From Colimorpha_A sp045540115 (GTDB lineage: Bacteria; Bacillota; Clostridia; Oscillospirales; CAG-272): a stretch of DNA of 64,000 nt. Position 1 is the first letter of the stretch; each line of letters starts with the position of its first letter. A model generated the notes under the pieces. That model was not told the origin of the DNA. It made no database searches and saw only the letters and a program-made list of their open reading frames with translations. The translations under genes and the position numbers were made by a program. Below, one piece after another: positions 42,304 to 51,600 of the stretch. The stretch spans positions 1 to 64,000 of the forward strand of contig JAZQGR010000058.1 of assembly GCA_045540115.1 (NCBI GenBank), read 5' to 3'.

Positions 42304-42334
42304 AAGGCATAAAATGCTGATATATTTATGCCTT
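42304..42334 (+). promoter_or_regulatory. hairpin in the pyrH leader
   Basis: AAGGCATAAA (42304-42313) pairs with TTTATGCCTT (42325-42334) around an 11-nt loop, ending nine bases before the GAGGAGG ribosome binding site. It has no T-run, so it is not a plain terminator; an RNA-stability or translation element is possible. Confidence 0.45.
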
Positions 42335-42350
42335 CGGGCGAGGAGGTTTT

Positions 42351-43064
42351 ATGGAGACAACGACACGGTACAAGAGGGTACTTATCAAGCTTTCGGGCGA
42401 GGCGCTTGCCGCAGGTCAGAAGGACGGTATCCTCAATTATAATTTCGTAAGAGAGATCTGCCTATCCATCAAGGAGTGCAGTGAACTTGGAGTTGAGGTC
42501 GCGCTTGTTGTCGGCGCAGGTAATATCTGGCGCGGACGACAGGGCGGAGATATGGACAGAACGCGTGCCGATCACATGGGTATGATCGCGACGGTCATCA
42601 ATGCTCTCGCCATTCAGGACGCATTCGTTCAGCTCGGAGTCGACTGCCGTGTCATGACGGCGATCGCAATGCACGAGGTCGCAGAGCCTTATATCAGAAA
42701 TAAAGCCGTTCACCATCTTGAAAAAGGCAAGGTCGTTATCTTCGGATGCGGAACAGGCTGCCCCTTCTTCTCGACCGATACGACCGCTATGCTCCGCGCT
42801 GCGGAGATAAACGCAGACGTCGTTATGATGGCGAAGAATATCGACGGTGTGTATACTGCCGATCCGCGTCTCGATCCTACCGCCGTAAAGCTTGACGAGA
42901 TCAGCTATATGGATATCCTCAGCCACGATATGAAAGTCATCGACGCAACAGCCGCCTCCTTCGGTAAGGAAAACAAGATCCCGCTTCACATTTTCGGTCT
43001 TGACGATCCGCAGAATATCATCCGCGCGATCAAGGGCGAAAAGATCGGTACCATTGTAAAGTAA
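42351..43064 (+). CDS. pyrH: UMP kinase
   Basis: PyrH phosphorylates UMP to UDP. The 237-residue amino-acid-kinase-fold protein has KLSGEALAAG, VVGAGNIWRG, RADHMGMIATVINALA, FGCGTGCPFFSTDTTAMLRA and the NIDGVYTADPR loop. It is the standard hexameric bacterial enzyme. The ATG follows GAGGAGGTTTT. First gene of the pyrH-frr-uppS-cdsA-dxr-rseP-ispG-polC operon. Confidence 0.97.
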   Translation: METTTRYKRVLIKLSGEALAAGQKDGILNYNFVREICLSIKECSELGVEVALVVGAGNIWRGRQGGDMDRTRADHMGMIATVINALAIQDAFVQLGVDCRVMTAIAMHEVAEPYIRNKAVHHLEKGKVVIFGCGTGCPFFSTDTTAMLRAAEINADVVMMAKNIDGVYTADPRLDPTAVKLDEISYMDILSHDMKVIDATAASFGKENKIPLHIFGLDDPQNIIRAIKGEKIGTIVK

Positions 43065-43089
43065 ATAAAACAGAGAAAGGTTATTAGAT

Positions 43090-43644
43090 ATGAAACTCGA
43101 TACCAAAGCTTATGAAGAAAAAATGAAGAAGAGCATCGCGTCCTACCAGACCGAGCTCGAGTCCGTACGCGTAGGTCGTGCGAACGCAAACGTTCTTAAC
43201 AAGATCACCGTTGAATATTACGGTTCTCCCACACAGATCAGCGCTGTTGCACAGATCACTACGCCTGATGCGCGCACCCTTGCCATTCAGCCTTGGGACG
43301 CTACTACTCTTAAGGCTATCGAGAAGGCAATTCTTGCCTCCGACCTCGGAATCAATCCCCAGAACGACGGTAAGGTCATCCGTCTTTCCTTCCCGGCTCT
43401 TACTGAGGATCGCCGTAAGGAGCTCACAAAGCAGGTAGCTAAGATGGGTGAGGATGCAAAAGTCGCTATCCGCAACATCCGCCGCGATGCAATCGACAAG
43501 TGCAAGGACATGAAAAAGAAGTCCGAGATGACAGAGGATGAACAGAAGGCATCCGAAAAGAACGTTCAGGATCTTACCGATAAGTATATCAAGGAAGTCG
43601 ACAACGTTACCGCGAAGAAGTCTTCCGAGATCATGGCTATCTGA
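43090..43644 (+). CDS. frr: ribosome recycling factor
   Basis: RRF with EF-G splits post-termination ribosomes. The 184-residue protein has the two-domain tRNA-like shape: an N-terminal helix with ESVRVGRANANVL, the beta-rich domain ITVEYYGSPTQISAVAQIT, LAIQPWD, and a long C-terminal helix with EDRRKEL and RNIRRDA. Length is standard. It follows pyrH by 25 bp. Confidence 0.97.
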   Translation: MKLDTKAYEEKMKKSIASYQTELESVRVGRANANVLNKITVEYYGSPTQISAVAQITTPDARTLAIQPWDATTLKAIEKAILASDLGINPQNDGKVIRLSFPALTEDRRKELTKQVAKMGEDAKVAIRNIRRDAIDKCKDMKKKSEMTEDEQKASEKNVQDLTDKYIKEVDNVTAKKSSEIMAI

Positions 43645-43664
43645 TTAAATCTTCAAGCATTGAC

Positions 43665-43688
43665 AGGCTGGCGCATAAGCGTCAGCCT
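43665..43688 (+). other. intercistronic hairpin between frr and uppS
   Basis: AGGCTGGCGC and GCGTCAGCCT (43665-43674, 43679-43688) form a ten-pair stem with one G-U and an ATAA loop, followed by TTATTG. It may partly terminate or mark an RNA-processing point; the operon continues beyond. Confidence 0.6.
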
Positions 43689-43712
43689 TATTGTGCAGAA
43701 ATAGGACAAAAT

Positions 43713-44435
43713 ATGTTTGGAAAAAAGAAGTTGCCGAAGGCTGTTGAAACAAATAATGAAGGGCGTTTACAGCATATCGCTTTTATTATGGACGGCAACG
43801 GCAGATGGGCAAAAAAGCGCGGTATGCCGCGTACCTACGGGCATTCCGTCGGTGCAAAGGTCTTTAAGAAGATAATCGAATATTGCGGTGATTCCGGCAT
43901 CAAAGCAGTAACCGTTTATGCGTTTTCTACCGAAAACTGGAAGCGCCCGAAGGAAGAGGTCGATACTATTCTTTCGCTTTTCGTTGACTACCTTACCGAC
44001 GCCGAGCAAAGCTGGAAGGAAAGGAATATTCAGGTTCATTTTCTTGGCGACAAGAGCGTTTTCCCTTCGGAGATCGCTGCGCGAATGGTAAAGCTCGAAG
44101 AGGATTCCTTCGACCGTGAAAAAATACTTAATATCGCAGTAAACTACGGCGGACGCGACGACATCGTTCACGCGGTCAATGCACTCATAAAAGAGGGCAA
44201 GACCGAGATAACCGAGGACGATATCACCTCGCATTTATATACGAAAGACAGCCCCGCTCCCGACCTTATAGTAAGAACCGGCGCCGAGATGCGCCTATCC
44301 AATTTCCTTCTCTGGGATTCGGCTTATTCCGAGCTGTATTTTACTTCGACGCTCTGGCCCGATTTTGACGAAAAGTGCGTTGACGAATGTGTATTTGAAT
44401 TTTACAAAAGAAAGCGCCGATTCGGCGGAGTGTGA
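43713..44435 (+). CDS. uppS: isoprenyl transferase (undecaprenyl diphosphate synthase)
   Basis: UppS builds C55 undecaprenyl diphosphate for wall synthesis by adding cis isoprene units. The 240-residue protein shows FIMDGNGRWAKKRG with the catalytic Asp, GHSVGAKV, YAFSTENWKRP, AVNYGGRDDI and the late RTGAEMRLSNFLLWDSAYSE with substrate-binding Arg residues. It stands before cdsA in the conserved order. Confidence 0.96.
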   Translation: MFGKKKLPKAVETNNEGRLQHIAFIMDGNGRWAKKRGMPRTYGHSVGAKVFKKIIEYCGDSGIKAVTVYAFSTENWKRPKEEVDTILSLFVDYLTDAEQSWKERNIQVHFLGDKSVFPSEIAARMVKLEEDSFDREKILNIAVNYGGRDDIVHAVNALIKEGKTEITEDDITSHLYTKDSPAPDLIVRTGAEMRLSNFLLWDSAYSELYFTSTLWPDFDEKCVDECVFEFYKRKRRFGGV

Positions 44436-44442
44436 AAGCAGT

Positions 44443-45273
44443 ATGAAAACAAGAGTTATAACAGCAATAGTTATGGTCGCGCTGATGGTGCCGTTTTTTA
44501 TCTGGTCGGACACCGTAGCCTTTCCGATACTTATGGCATTTTTCGGCGGCCTCGGTGCTTATGAGATGCAGAGCTGTATAGGAAGCAAGAAGCAGTGGTT
44601 TTCCTCCATTGTCGCAGTTCTTGTCGGAGCAGGACTTCCGTTCTTCGTTCGTTACTACGACGGATTCAATCTGTACGGATACCTTTTCTTAATTTCCTTT
44701 GCGGTAATAACCTATATGTTTATCGTTTCGGTATTCTCGGGCGAAAGGTTTACGGTTGACCGTGCGGCACTCTCGGGCGCAACGACGGTTTACGTTGCAT
44801 TTGGCTTTGCTTCCATGGTGCTGCTTCGCGATATGCCGTTCGGACAGTATATATACTTTTTGCCGTTCATTATTTCATGGATGACCGACACCTTTGCATA
44901 TTTTACGGGTATGCTTCTCGGTAAGCACAAGCTTATCCCCGCTGTCAGCCCGAAGAAAACTGTTGAGGGTGCCGTCGGCGGAACGCTTTTTGCTATCGGA
45001 TTTACCGCTCTTTACGGGTTCATCGTTGGCAAGATCAGCGGTGCGGATCCGAACTATCTCGCACTTGTTATCGTATCGTTGCTTGTCAGCATTCTTTCGC
45101 AGTGCGGCGACCTCATTATGTCGCTTATCAAGCGTAAGTTTGAAATAAAGGACTACGGCAAGCTTTTCCCCGGTCACGGCGGTGTTCTCGATCGCTTTGA
45201 CAGCATTATTGTGACCTCGGCTTGCATCTACTTTTTGACGAATTTCATTTCGTCGTTCACTCTATTTAACTGA
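44443..45273 (+). CDS. cdsA: phosphatidate cytidylyltransferase
   Basis: CdsA makes CDP-diacylglycerol from phosphatidate and CTP in the membrane. The 276-residue protein has about eight TM helices and the signature SPKKTVEGAVGG, with the Asp-rich later segment GDLIMSLIKRKFEIKDYG and GHGGVLDRFDS. I start at ATG 44443; the longer frame to 44365 overlaps uppS. It lies between uppS and dxr. Confidence 0.95.
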   Translation: MKTRVITAIVMVALMVPFFIWSDTVAFPILMAFFGGLGAYEMQSCIGSKKQWFSSIVAVLVGAGLPFFVRYYDGFNLYGYLFLISFAVITYMFIVSVFSGERFTVDRAALSGATTVYVAFGFASMVLLRDMPFGQYIYFLPFIISWMTDTFAYFTGMLLGKHKLIPAVSPKKTVEGAVGGTLFAIGFTALYGFIVGKISGADPNYLALVIVSLLVSILSQCGDLIMSLIKRKFEIKDYGKLFPGHGGVLDRFDSIIVTSACIYFLTNFISSFTLFN

Positions 45274-45281
45274 GGAAAAAT

Positions 45282-46421
45282 ATGACGAAGGATCTTGTTA
45301 TTCTCGGCTCGACGGGCTCGGTCGGTAAGCAGGCGCTTGACGTTTGCGACCATCTTGGGATACGCGTTGTCGGAATCTCGGGCAGAAGGAATATTACCGA
45401 TCTCGAAGCACAGATAAGAAAATACAAGCCCGTATACTGCGCGGTTGCGGATGAGAAATCGGCAAACGAGCTGAAAATCGCAGTACATGACACAGACACA
45501 AAGATAATATCGGGCGAAAAGGCATCCGAGATGCTTTGCGAGGTTGCAGAATGTGATACCGTTCTTAACTCACTTTCGGGCATCGCGGGACTTCGACCGA
45601 CAGTTGCAACCGTTCTCAGCGGTAAGAAGCTTGCGCTCGCAAATAAGGAATCGCTCGTTACATACGGCACGTTCGTTATGGCTGAGGCGAAGAAGCGCGG
45701 AGTCACCGTTCTTCCCGTCGACAGCGAGCATTCTGCTATTTTCCAATGTCTTACGGGACAGAAGGTAAAAAAGCTGATCCTCACGGCATCAGGCGGACCG
45801 TTTTACGGTAAGAGCAGGGAGGAGCTATCTAAAATAACTCCTGCTGATGCACTCGCGCACCCGACCTGGGATATGGGTAACAGAATAACGATAGATTCCT
45901 CGACGATGATGAACAAGGGCTTTGAGGTCATTGAAGCCGCGCATCTTTTCGGCGTTGATATTGACGACGTCGAGGTTACTGTTCACCGTGAAAGTATAAT
46001 ACATTCGATGGTCGAATATATTGACAATGCGATAATCGCCGAAATGGGCGTGCCCGATATGCGCCTCTGCGTTCAGTACGCGCTGACATATCCCGATCGC
46101 TTTGACAGTCCCGTTAAGGAGCTTGATTTTGCATCCTTGCGCTCCCTTTCGTTTGGCATACCCGACGATATTAACTTCCCGCTTCTGCCTCTTGCAAGAG
46201 CCGCATTTAAGCGCGGCGGAATCGTACCTGCCGTTATGAACGGCGCAGACGAGATGGCAGTCGAGCTGTTTTTACGCGGCAAGCTCTCCTATCTCGGTCT
46301 TTCCGATGCTGTTATCCGTGTAACCGAGGAGGCTGAAAATATAGCATCGCCCACGCTTACCGATATCGAGGAAGCAGACAGATGGGCAAGAATTAGAATT
46401 AAAGAAATTGCGGAGGCATAA
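45282..46421 (+). CDS. dxr: 1-deoxy-D-xylulose-5-phosphate reductoisomerase
   Basis: Dxr converts DXP to MEP with NADPH, the committing step of the MEP isoprenoid pathway. The 379-residue protein has ILGSTGSVGKQALDV (NADPH fold), NKESLVTYG, PVDSEHSAIFQC, the metal-binding acids around there, and SSTMMNKGFEVIEA, PTWDMG and the flap region. Length is normal. It is followed three bases later by rseP. Confidence 0.96.
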   Translation: MTKDLVILGSTGSVGKQALDVCDHLGIRVVGISGRRNITDLEAQIRKYKPVYCAVADEKSANELKIAVHDTDTKIISGEKASEMLCEVAECDTVLNSLSGIAGLRPTVATVLSGKKLALANKESLVTYGTFVMAEAKKRGVTVLPVDSEHSAIFQCLTGQKVKKLILTASGGPFYGKSREELSKITPADALAHPTWDMGNRITIDSSTMMNKGFEVIEAAHLFGVDIDDVEVTVHRESIIHSMVEYIDNAIIAEMGVPDMRLCVQYALTYPDRFDSPVKELDFASLRSLSFGIPDDINFPLLPLARAAFKRGGIVPAVMNGADEMAVELFLRGKLSYLGLSDAVIRVTEEAENIASPTLTDIEEADRWARIRIKEIAEA

Positions 46422-46424
46422 ACC

Positions 46425-47462
46425 TTGAGCATAATTATTGCAATACTGATTTTCGGATTCCTTATCCTGATACACGAGTTCGGTCATTATATAATGGCGC
46501 GAATCTTCAAGGTGGGAATCAAGGAATTTGCGATCGGAATGGGTCCCAAGCTCATTTCGAAAACATCAAAAAAGACGAATATAGCGTACTCTCTCCGCGC
46601 AATTCCGATAGGCGGATTTGTCAGCATGGACGGCGAGGACGAGGAAAACGAATCTGAAAACTCCCTGAATAAAAAGCCCGTCTGGCAGAGATTTCTCATT
46701 ATGGTCGCGGGCTCGGTCATGAACCTCGTTTTCGGCTTTATTCTCGTTGGAATACTCGTCGGAATGATGTCGGATTCACTTGGCAATACGACCGTGTCGA
46801 AGCTTTCTGAGAATTACGAGGCTGTCGAGGGCGGACTTGAGGTCGGAGACAGGATCGTATCGATCAACGGCGAGAATGTTTATACCGCCTACGACCTCAG
46901 CTATACGATGTACCGTGACGGCAAAAAGTCCAATACCGTTGTCGTTATGCGTGACGGTAAAAAGGTCACTCTCAAGGGCGTTGAGTTTTATGAAACCCTG
47001 ACCGACGAGGAGGGTAAAGAATATCAGTCGCTGACCTTCTACGTCGAAAGGGAAAAGTTTGGCTTCGGTACCTTCTTCAAGCATACCTTTAACCGCTCAG
47101 TTACGACGGTTGAAATGATATGGGAGTCGGTCATCGACCTTATTTCGGGCAAATACGGGCTTGACCAGATGTCGGGCCCCGTCGGTATCACAAGCGAGAT
47201 AGGCAAGGCGGCAAAATCGGGCGACGGAGGACTGAGTCTCATCAATCTGACGGCCGTTATCGCGCTCAACCTCGGCGTTATGAACCTACTTCCGCTTCCC
47301 GCTCTTGACGGAGGAAGAATATTCTTCCTCATCATCGAGGCGATTTGCCGCAAGCCCATTAAGCGCGAGATCGAGGGCTATATCCACTTTGCGGGAATGG
47401 TGCTTCTGCTCCTTTTGATGCTGATAATCAGCTTCAAGGACGTAATTAAGCTGTTCGGGTAA
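46425..47462 (+). CDS. rseP: RIP metalloprotease RseP (site-2 protease)
   Basis: An intramembrane zinc protease that releases regulators or clears signal peptides. The 345-residue protein has HEFGHYIMARIF in TM1, one PDZ domain (EGGLEVGDRIVSINGENV), and the third-helix motif NLLPLPALDGGRI, with a final TM near residue 330. Start is TTG 46425 after GGAGGCATAAACC. It lies between dxr and a REP-type repeat that separates it from ispG. Confidence 0.95.
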   Translation: MSIIIAILIFGFLILIHEFGHYIMARIFKVGIKEFAIGMGPKLISKTSKKTNIAYSLRAIPIGGFVSMDGEDEENESENSLNKKPVWQRFLIMVAGSVMNLVFGFILVGILVGMMSDSLGNTTVSKLSENYEAVEGGLEVGDRIVSINGENVYTAYDLSYTMYRDGKKSNTVVVMRDGKKVTLKGVEFYETLTDEEGKEYQSLTFYVEREKFGFGTFFKHTFNRSVTTVEMIWESVIDLISGKYGLDQMSGPVGITSEIGKAAKSGDGGLSLINLTAVIALNLGVMNLLPLPALDGGRIFFLIIEAICRKPIKREIEGYIHFAGMVLLLLLMLIISFKDVIKLFG

Positions 47463-47483
47463 ATCAAACCTTAATGGATTGTT

Positions 47484-47556
47484 TTGTAAGGGCGACCATT
47501 GGTCGCCCGCGAAATGACGATCTAACAATACGGGCGACCAATGGTCGCCCCTACAA
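47484..47556. repeat. paired-palindrome repeat element, copy 2 (inside the operon)
   Basis: TTGTAAGGGCGACCATTGGT... (47484-47508) and its near-perfect reverse complement (47532-47556) flank a roughly 23-bp centre, matching copy 1 at 38291. It lies between the rseP stop and the ispG start in the same transcription direction, so the RNA would carry a large hairpin there. No ORF. Confidence 0.88.
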
Positions 47557-47574
47557 TGTATTAGTGGGAGAAAC

Positions 47575-48654
47575 ATGAACTACAACGAATACAGAAGAAA
47601 AAGCAAGAAAATAAAGGTCGGCGATCTTTATATTGGCGGAGACTCGCCCATCACCGTCCAGTCGATGACGAACGTGTCAAGTTCCGATTACGATGCGCTT
47701 TACAGTCAGATGAAGCGGCTTCAGGATTCGGGCTGTGATATTATCAGAATGACGGTACCTGACGACGACGCGGTAAAAACTCTTTACCGTCTGAAATGCT
47801 CCGATATCACGATGCCGATCGTTGCCGATATTCACTTTAGTCACCGTCTCGCTATTGAAAGTGCCAAGGCGGGCGCCGACAAGATCAGAATAAATCCCGG
47901 TAATATTGGCGACGAAAGCCGTGTGAAAGAGGTCGTTACCGCCTGTAAAACTGCCGGGGTTCCGATAAGGATCGGCGTAAACGGAGGATCGCTTGAAAAG
48001 GAGCTTCTGAAAAAGTACGGATCTCCTACTCCCGAGGCTCTTGCCGAAAGCGCGAGAACACACATTTCGCTTCTTGAAAAATATGATTTCAACGATATTA
48101 TCGTTGCAGTCAAATCATCGGACGTTCGCAATATGACGGAAGCGGTAAAGCTTATTGCCGCAAGCTGCGACTATCCGCTTCACCTCGGCGTCACCGAGGC
48201 GGGAACCGAGAAATACGGCTCTGTCAAGAGCGCAGCGGGAATTGGTGGACTTCTTCTGAACGGCATCGGCGATACGCTCCGCGTGTCTCTTACCGACGAT
48301 CCCGTGACCGAGGTGAAGCAGGGCAAGGCCATTCTTCACGCGCTCGGTCTTGAAAATAAAAATGCAATCAACATAGTTTCCTGCCCGACCTGCGGCAGAA
48401 CGAAGATCGATCTTATCTCTCTTGCCAAAGAGCTTGAAAGTAAGGTCGCGGACATAAAGGTAAATAAGCCGCTAACGGTTGCAGTTATGGGCTGTGCCGT
48501 CAACGGACCGGGCGAAGCGCGTGAGGCCGACGTCGGAATAGCCGGCGGAATTGGCGAAGCTCTCCTTTTCCGTCGCGGCGAGATAGTAAGAAAAATCAAA
48601 GAGGACGAGGTCATTCCTACTCTGATCGAGGAGATAATGACGCTCGGAACCTGA
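47575..48654 (+). CDS. ispG: 4-hydroxy-3-methylbut-2-en-1-yl diphosphate synthase (flavodoxin)
   Basis: IspG performs a late MEP-pathway step using a 4Fe-4S cluster. The 359-residue protein has KVGDLYIGGDSPITVQSMTN, DIIRMTVPD, INPGNIGD, RIGVNGGSLEK, and the cluster ligands in VSCPTCGRTKIDL and MGCAVNGPGEAREADVGIAG. Length matches the short bacterial form. It sits 18 bp past the repeat and is followed 12 bp later by polC. Confidence 0.96.
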   Translation: MNYNEYRRKSKKIKVGDLYIGGDSPITVQSMTNVSSSDYDALYSQMKRLQDSGCDIIRMTVPDDDAVKTLYRLKCSDITMPIVADIHFSHRLAIESAKAGADKIRINPGNIGDESRVKEVVTACKTAGVPIRIGVNGGSLEKELLKKYGSPTPEALAESARTHISLLEKYDFNDIIVAVKSSDVRNMTEAVKLIAASCDYPLHLGVTEAGTEKYGSVKSAAGIGGLLLNGIGDTLRVSLTDDPVTEVKQGKAILHALGLENKNAINIVSCPTCGRTKIDLISLAKELESKVADIKVNKPLTVAVMGCAVNGPGEAREADVGIAGGIGEALLFRRGEIVRKIKEDEVIPTLIEEIMTLGT

Positions 48655-48666
48655 AAGGATAAGTAA

Positions 48667-51600
48667 ATGGAATCGAAGGTCGCTTTTCTGACAAAATTCA
48701 ATAAATATTTTCCGGGAAATGAAAACAGATACGTTCTCGAAAAAGCGACCGTCAACCGTTTCCGTGCGGACAAGGAGAGACGAATACTCGAGGTGTTCGT
48801 CGATTTTCCTTCGATCGTCGAAAAAGATGTCCTTTATGAGATAGAAAGAGAGATCGCGGAGGCTTATCAGCTTAACGGTATGATAATATATCCGCAGTAC
48901 CCCTCGGAGCTTTTTACTGAAAAATATCTGCCCGAGGCTATAAAGGAGCTCCAGAGAACGGGTGCCGTTTCGCGCGGTTTTTTCAAGGATTACAAAGCCT
49001 TTATCGAGGATAACAAGATAACCGTTGAGATTGCGTTCGGCAATGGTGGAATTGAAATTCTTTATCATGCTGACACTCCGAAGATCCTTTCCGATATTAT
49101 CCGCTCGGAGTTTTCTCTGACCTACGAGGTCGAGATCAAGCAGCAGGACGATTACGTTTTCGATTACGAAAGCTACGAAAAGGAAAAGAACGCCGCTCTT
49201 ATCACAATGGCGGCGGAGGAGTTTGAAAAAGGAAAGGAAACGACAGTTGAGATCGTTGAGTCTGAACGAAAGAAGGTCGTTTCTCTTTATTCCGACGGAA
49301 TTTCAACGCCCGAAAAGGGTGAAAACGGTACATTTAAGGTCGGAAATATGACCTTTGACGTTTCGAGCCCCGAGCTTATGTACGGTAACGCATTTGAGAT
49401 CGATCCCGCACCGCTTCGAAATATTACGACACCGATCCGAAACGTTACGGTTCTCGGAGTAGCGTATTCGATCGACACAAAGGAAACGCGCAAGGGCGGT
49501 AAGATGATCGTCAACTTCGCGCTGACCGATGATGACGCGTCGATCTATTGCAAGAGCATACTCCCGACAGATGAGGCAAATTCGCTTCTTTCGTCACTCA
49601 AGGATGGTACTCCGGTCGCAGTAAACGGTTACGTTAAGACTGATAATTTTGATAATGAGCTTGCGCTTACGCCGAGCTCTATCATTAAAATAAAGAAGCT
49701 TGAGCGCATGGATAATGCGCCCGAAAAGCGCGTTGAGCTTCATCTTCACACACAGATGTCCGCAATGGACGCACTTATACCGCCCGACGTTGCGGTCAAG
49801 ACCGCAAACCGCTGGGGACACAAAGCAGTCGCAATTACCGACCACGGAAACGTTCAGGGCTATCAAGAGGCAATGCTCGCATCCGAAAAGCTCGGACAGA
49901 AGGTCATTTACGGTATGGAGGCGTATTTCGTCGACGATACCGCCCGCGCCGTTTACGGTAAGGGTGACGCTACCTTCGAGACCGACGAATTTGTTGTTTT
50001 CGATATTGAAACGACGGGACTTTCATTCCGTAACGACGGCATTACCGAAATTGGTGCCGTGCGCGTGAAAAACGGCGAGGTTCTTGAGGTATTCAATACC
50101 TTCGTAAACCCCGAGAAGCCTATTCCCGAGGAGGTAGTACGTCTGACGGGAATTTCAGACAATATGGTCAAGGACGCGCCGACTCAAAAGGAAGCCGTCG
50201 AGGAGTTTTTGCGCTTCACGGGTGACCGCGTTCTTATCGCGCATAACGCCGGCTTTGATATTTCTTTTATACGCCGCGTTTGTGACGATAACGGTATGCC
50301 TTTTGAGAATACATATCTTGATACCGTTGCACTTTCTCGCTACGTTAACCCCGATCTGAACAAGCATAAGCTCGATACGCTTGCCAATTATTTCGGACTC
50401 GGTGAGTTTAATCATCACCGCGCCTCCGATGACGCGGAAATGCTTGCGCTCATCTTTTTCAAGATGGCTGAGAAGCTTCAGGAGGAGGGAATAAAGACTC
50501 TCTCTGCTATGACTGCCGCGATGTCGGATAAGGTCGACTGCCTGAAATTAAGAACGAATCACATGATAATTCTCGTCAAGAACAAGACGGGACTTAAAAA
50601 CCTATACAAGCTCGTTTCGTACAGCTATCTCGATTACTATAAGCGCCATCCGAGAATACCAAAAACGGTGCTTGACGAGCACCGTGAGGGACTGATAATC
50701 GGCTCTGCCTGCTCGGAGGGTCAGCTTTTTGAAGCGATGCTTGAGAACCGTCCGCGCGCAGACCTGCTTGAAATCGCGTCGTACTACGACTATATAGAGA
50801 TCCAGCCGATATGCAATAACCGTTATCTGATCGATAAAGGTCAAGCGGCAGATGAGGAAGCACTACGTGACTTCAACCGTAAGCTGCTCTCGATAGCGGA
50901 CGAGCTCGGCAAGCCAGTCGTTGCAACCTGCGACGCACACTTCCTTGAAAAGCACGACGAGATCTACCGTAAGATACTTCTTGCGGGAATGAAATTCTCT
51001 GATGCCGATAAGGATACGGGAATATATTTCCGTACGACAGACGAGATGCTTAAGGAATTTGAGTATCTCGGTGAGGAAAGAGCGAAGGAAGTCGTTATCA
51101 CCAACACAAACAAGATCGCCGATATGATTGAAGGCGATATCCGCCCGTTCCCGAAGGGAACCTTTACTCCTAATATGGAGGGTGCGGAGGAGGATCTTCA
51201 AAGGATCTGCTACAATAACGCGAAGAAAAAGTACGGCGATCCGATTCCCGATATCGTCAAGACGCGTCTTGACAAGGAGCTGACGTCGATCATAAAGAAC
51301 GGCTTCGCGGTGCTTTATATGATAGCGCAGAAGCTCGTTCAGTACAGCGAGGAGCAGGGATACCTTGTCGGCTCGCGAGGATCGGTTGGCTCATCGTTCG
51401 TTGCATCAATGGCGGGAATATCGGAGGTAAATCCTCTGCCGCCGCACTATTATTGCCCCAACTGTCAGTATAGTGATTTCTCAAATCCCGACAAGGTGGG
51501 CTCGGGCTTTGACCTGCCCGACGCTATCTGTCCCAAATGCGGAACGAAGCTCGTCGGTGACGGTCACGACATACCGTTTGAAACCTTCCTCGGCTTCCAC

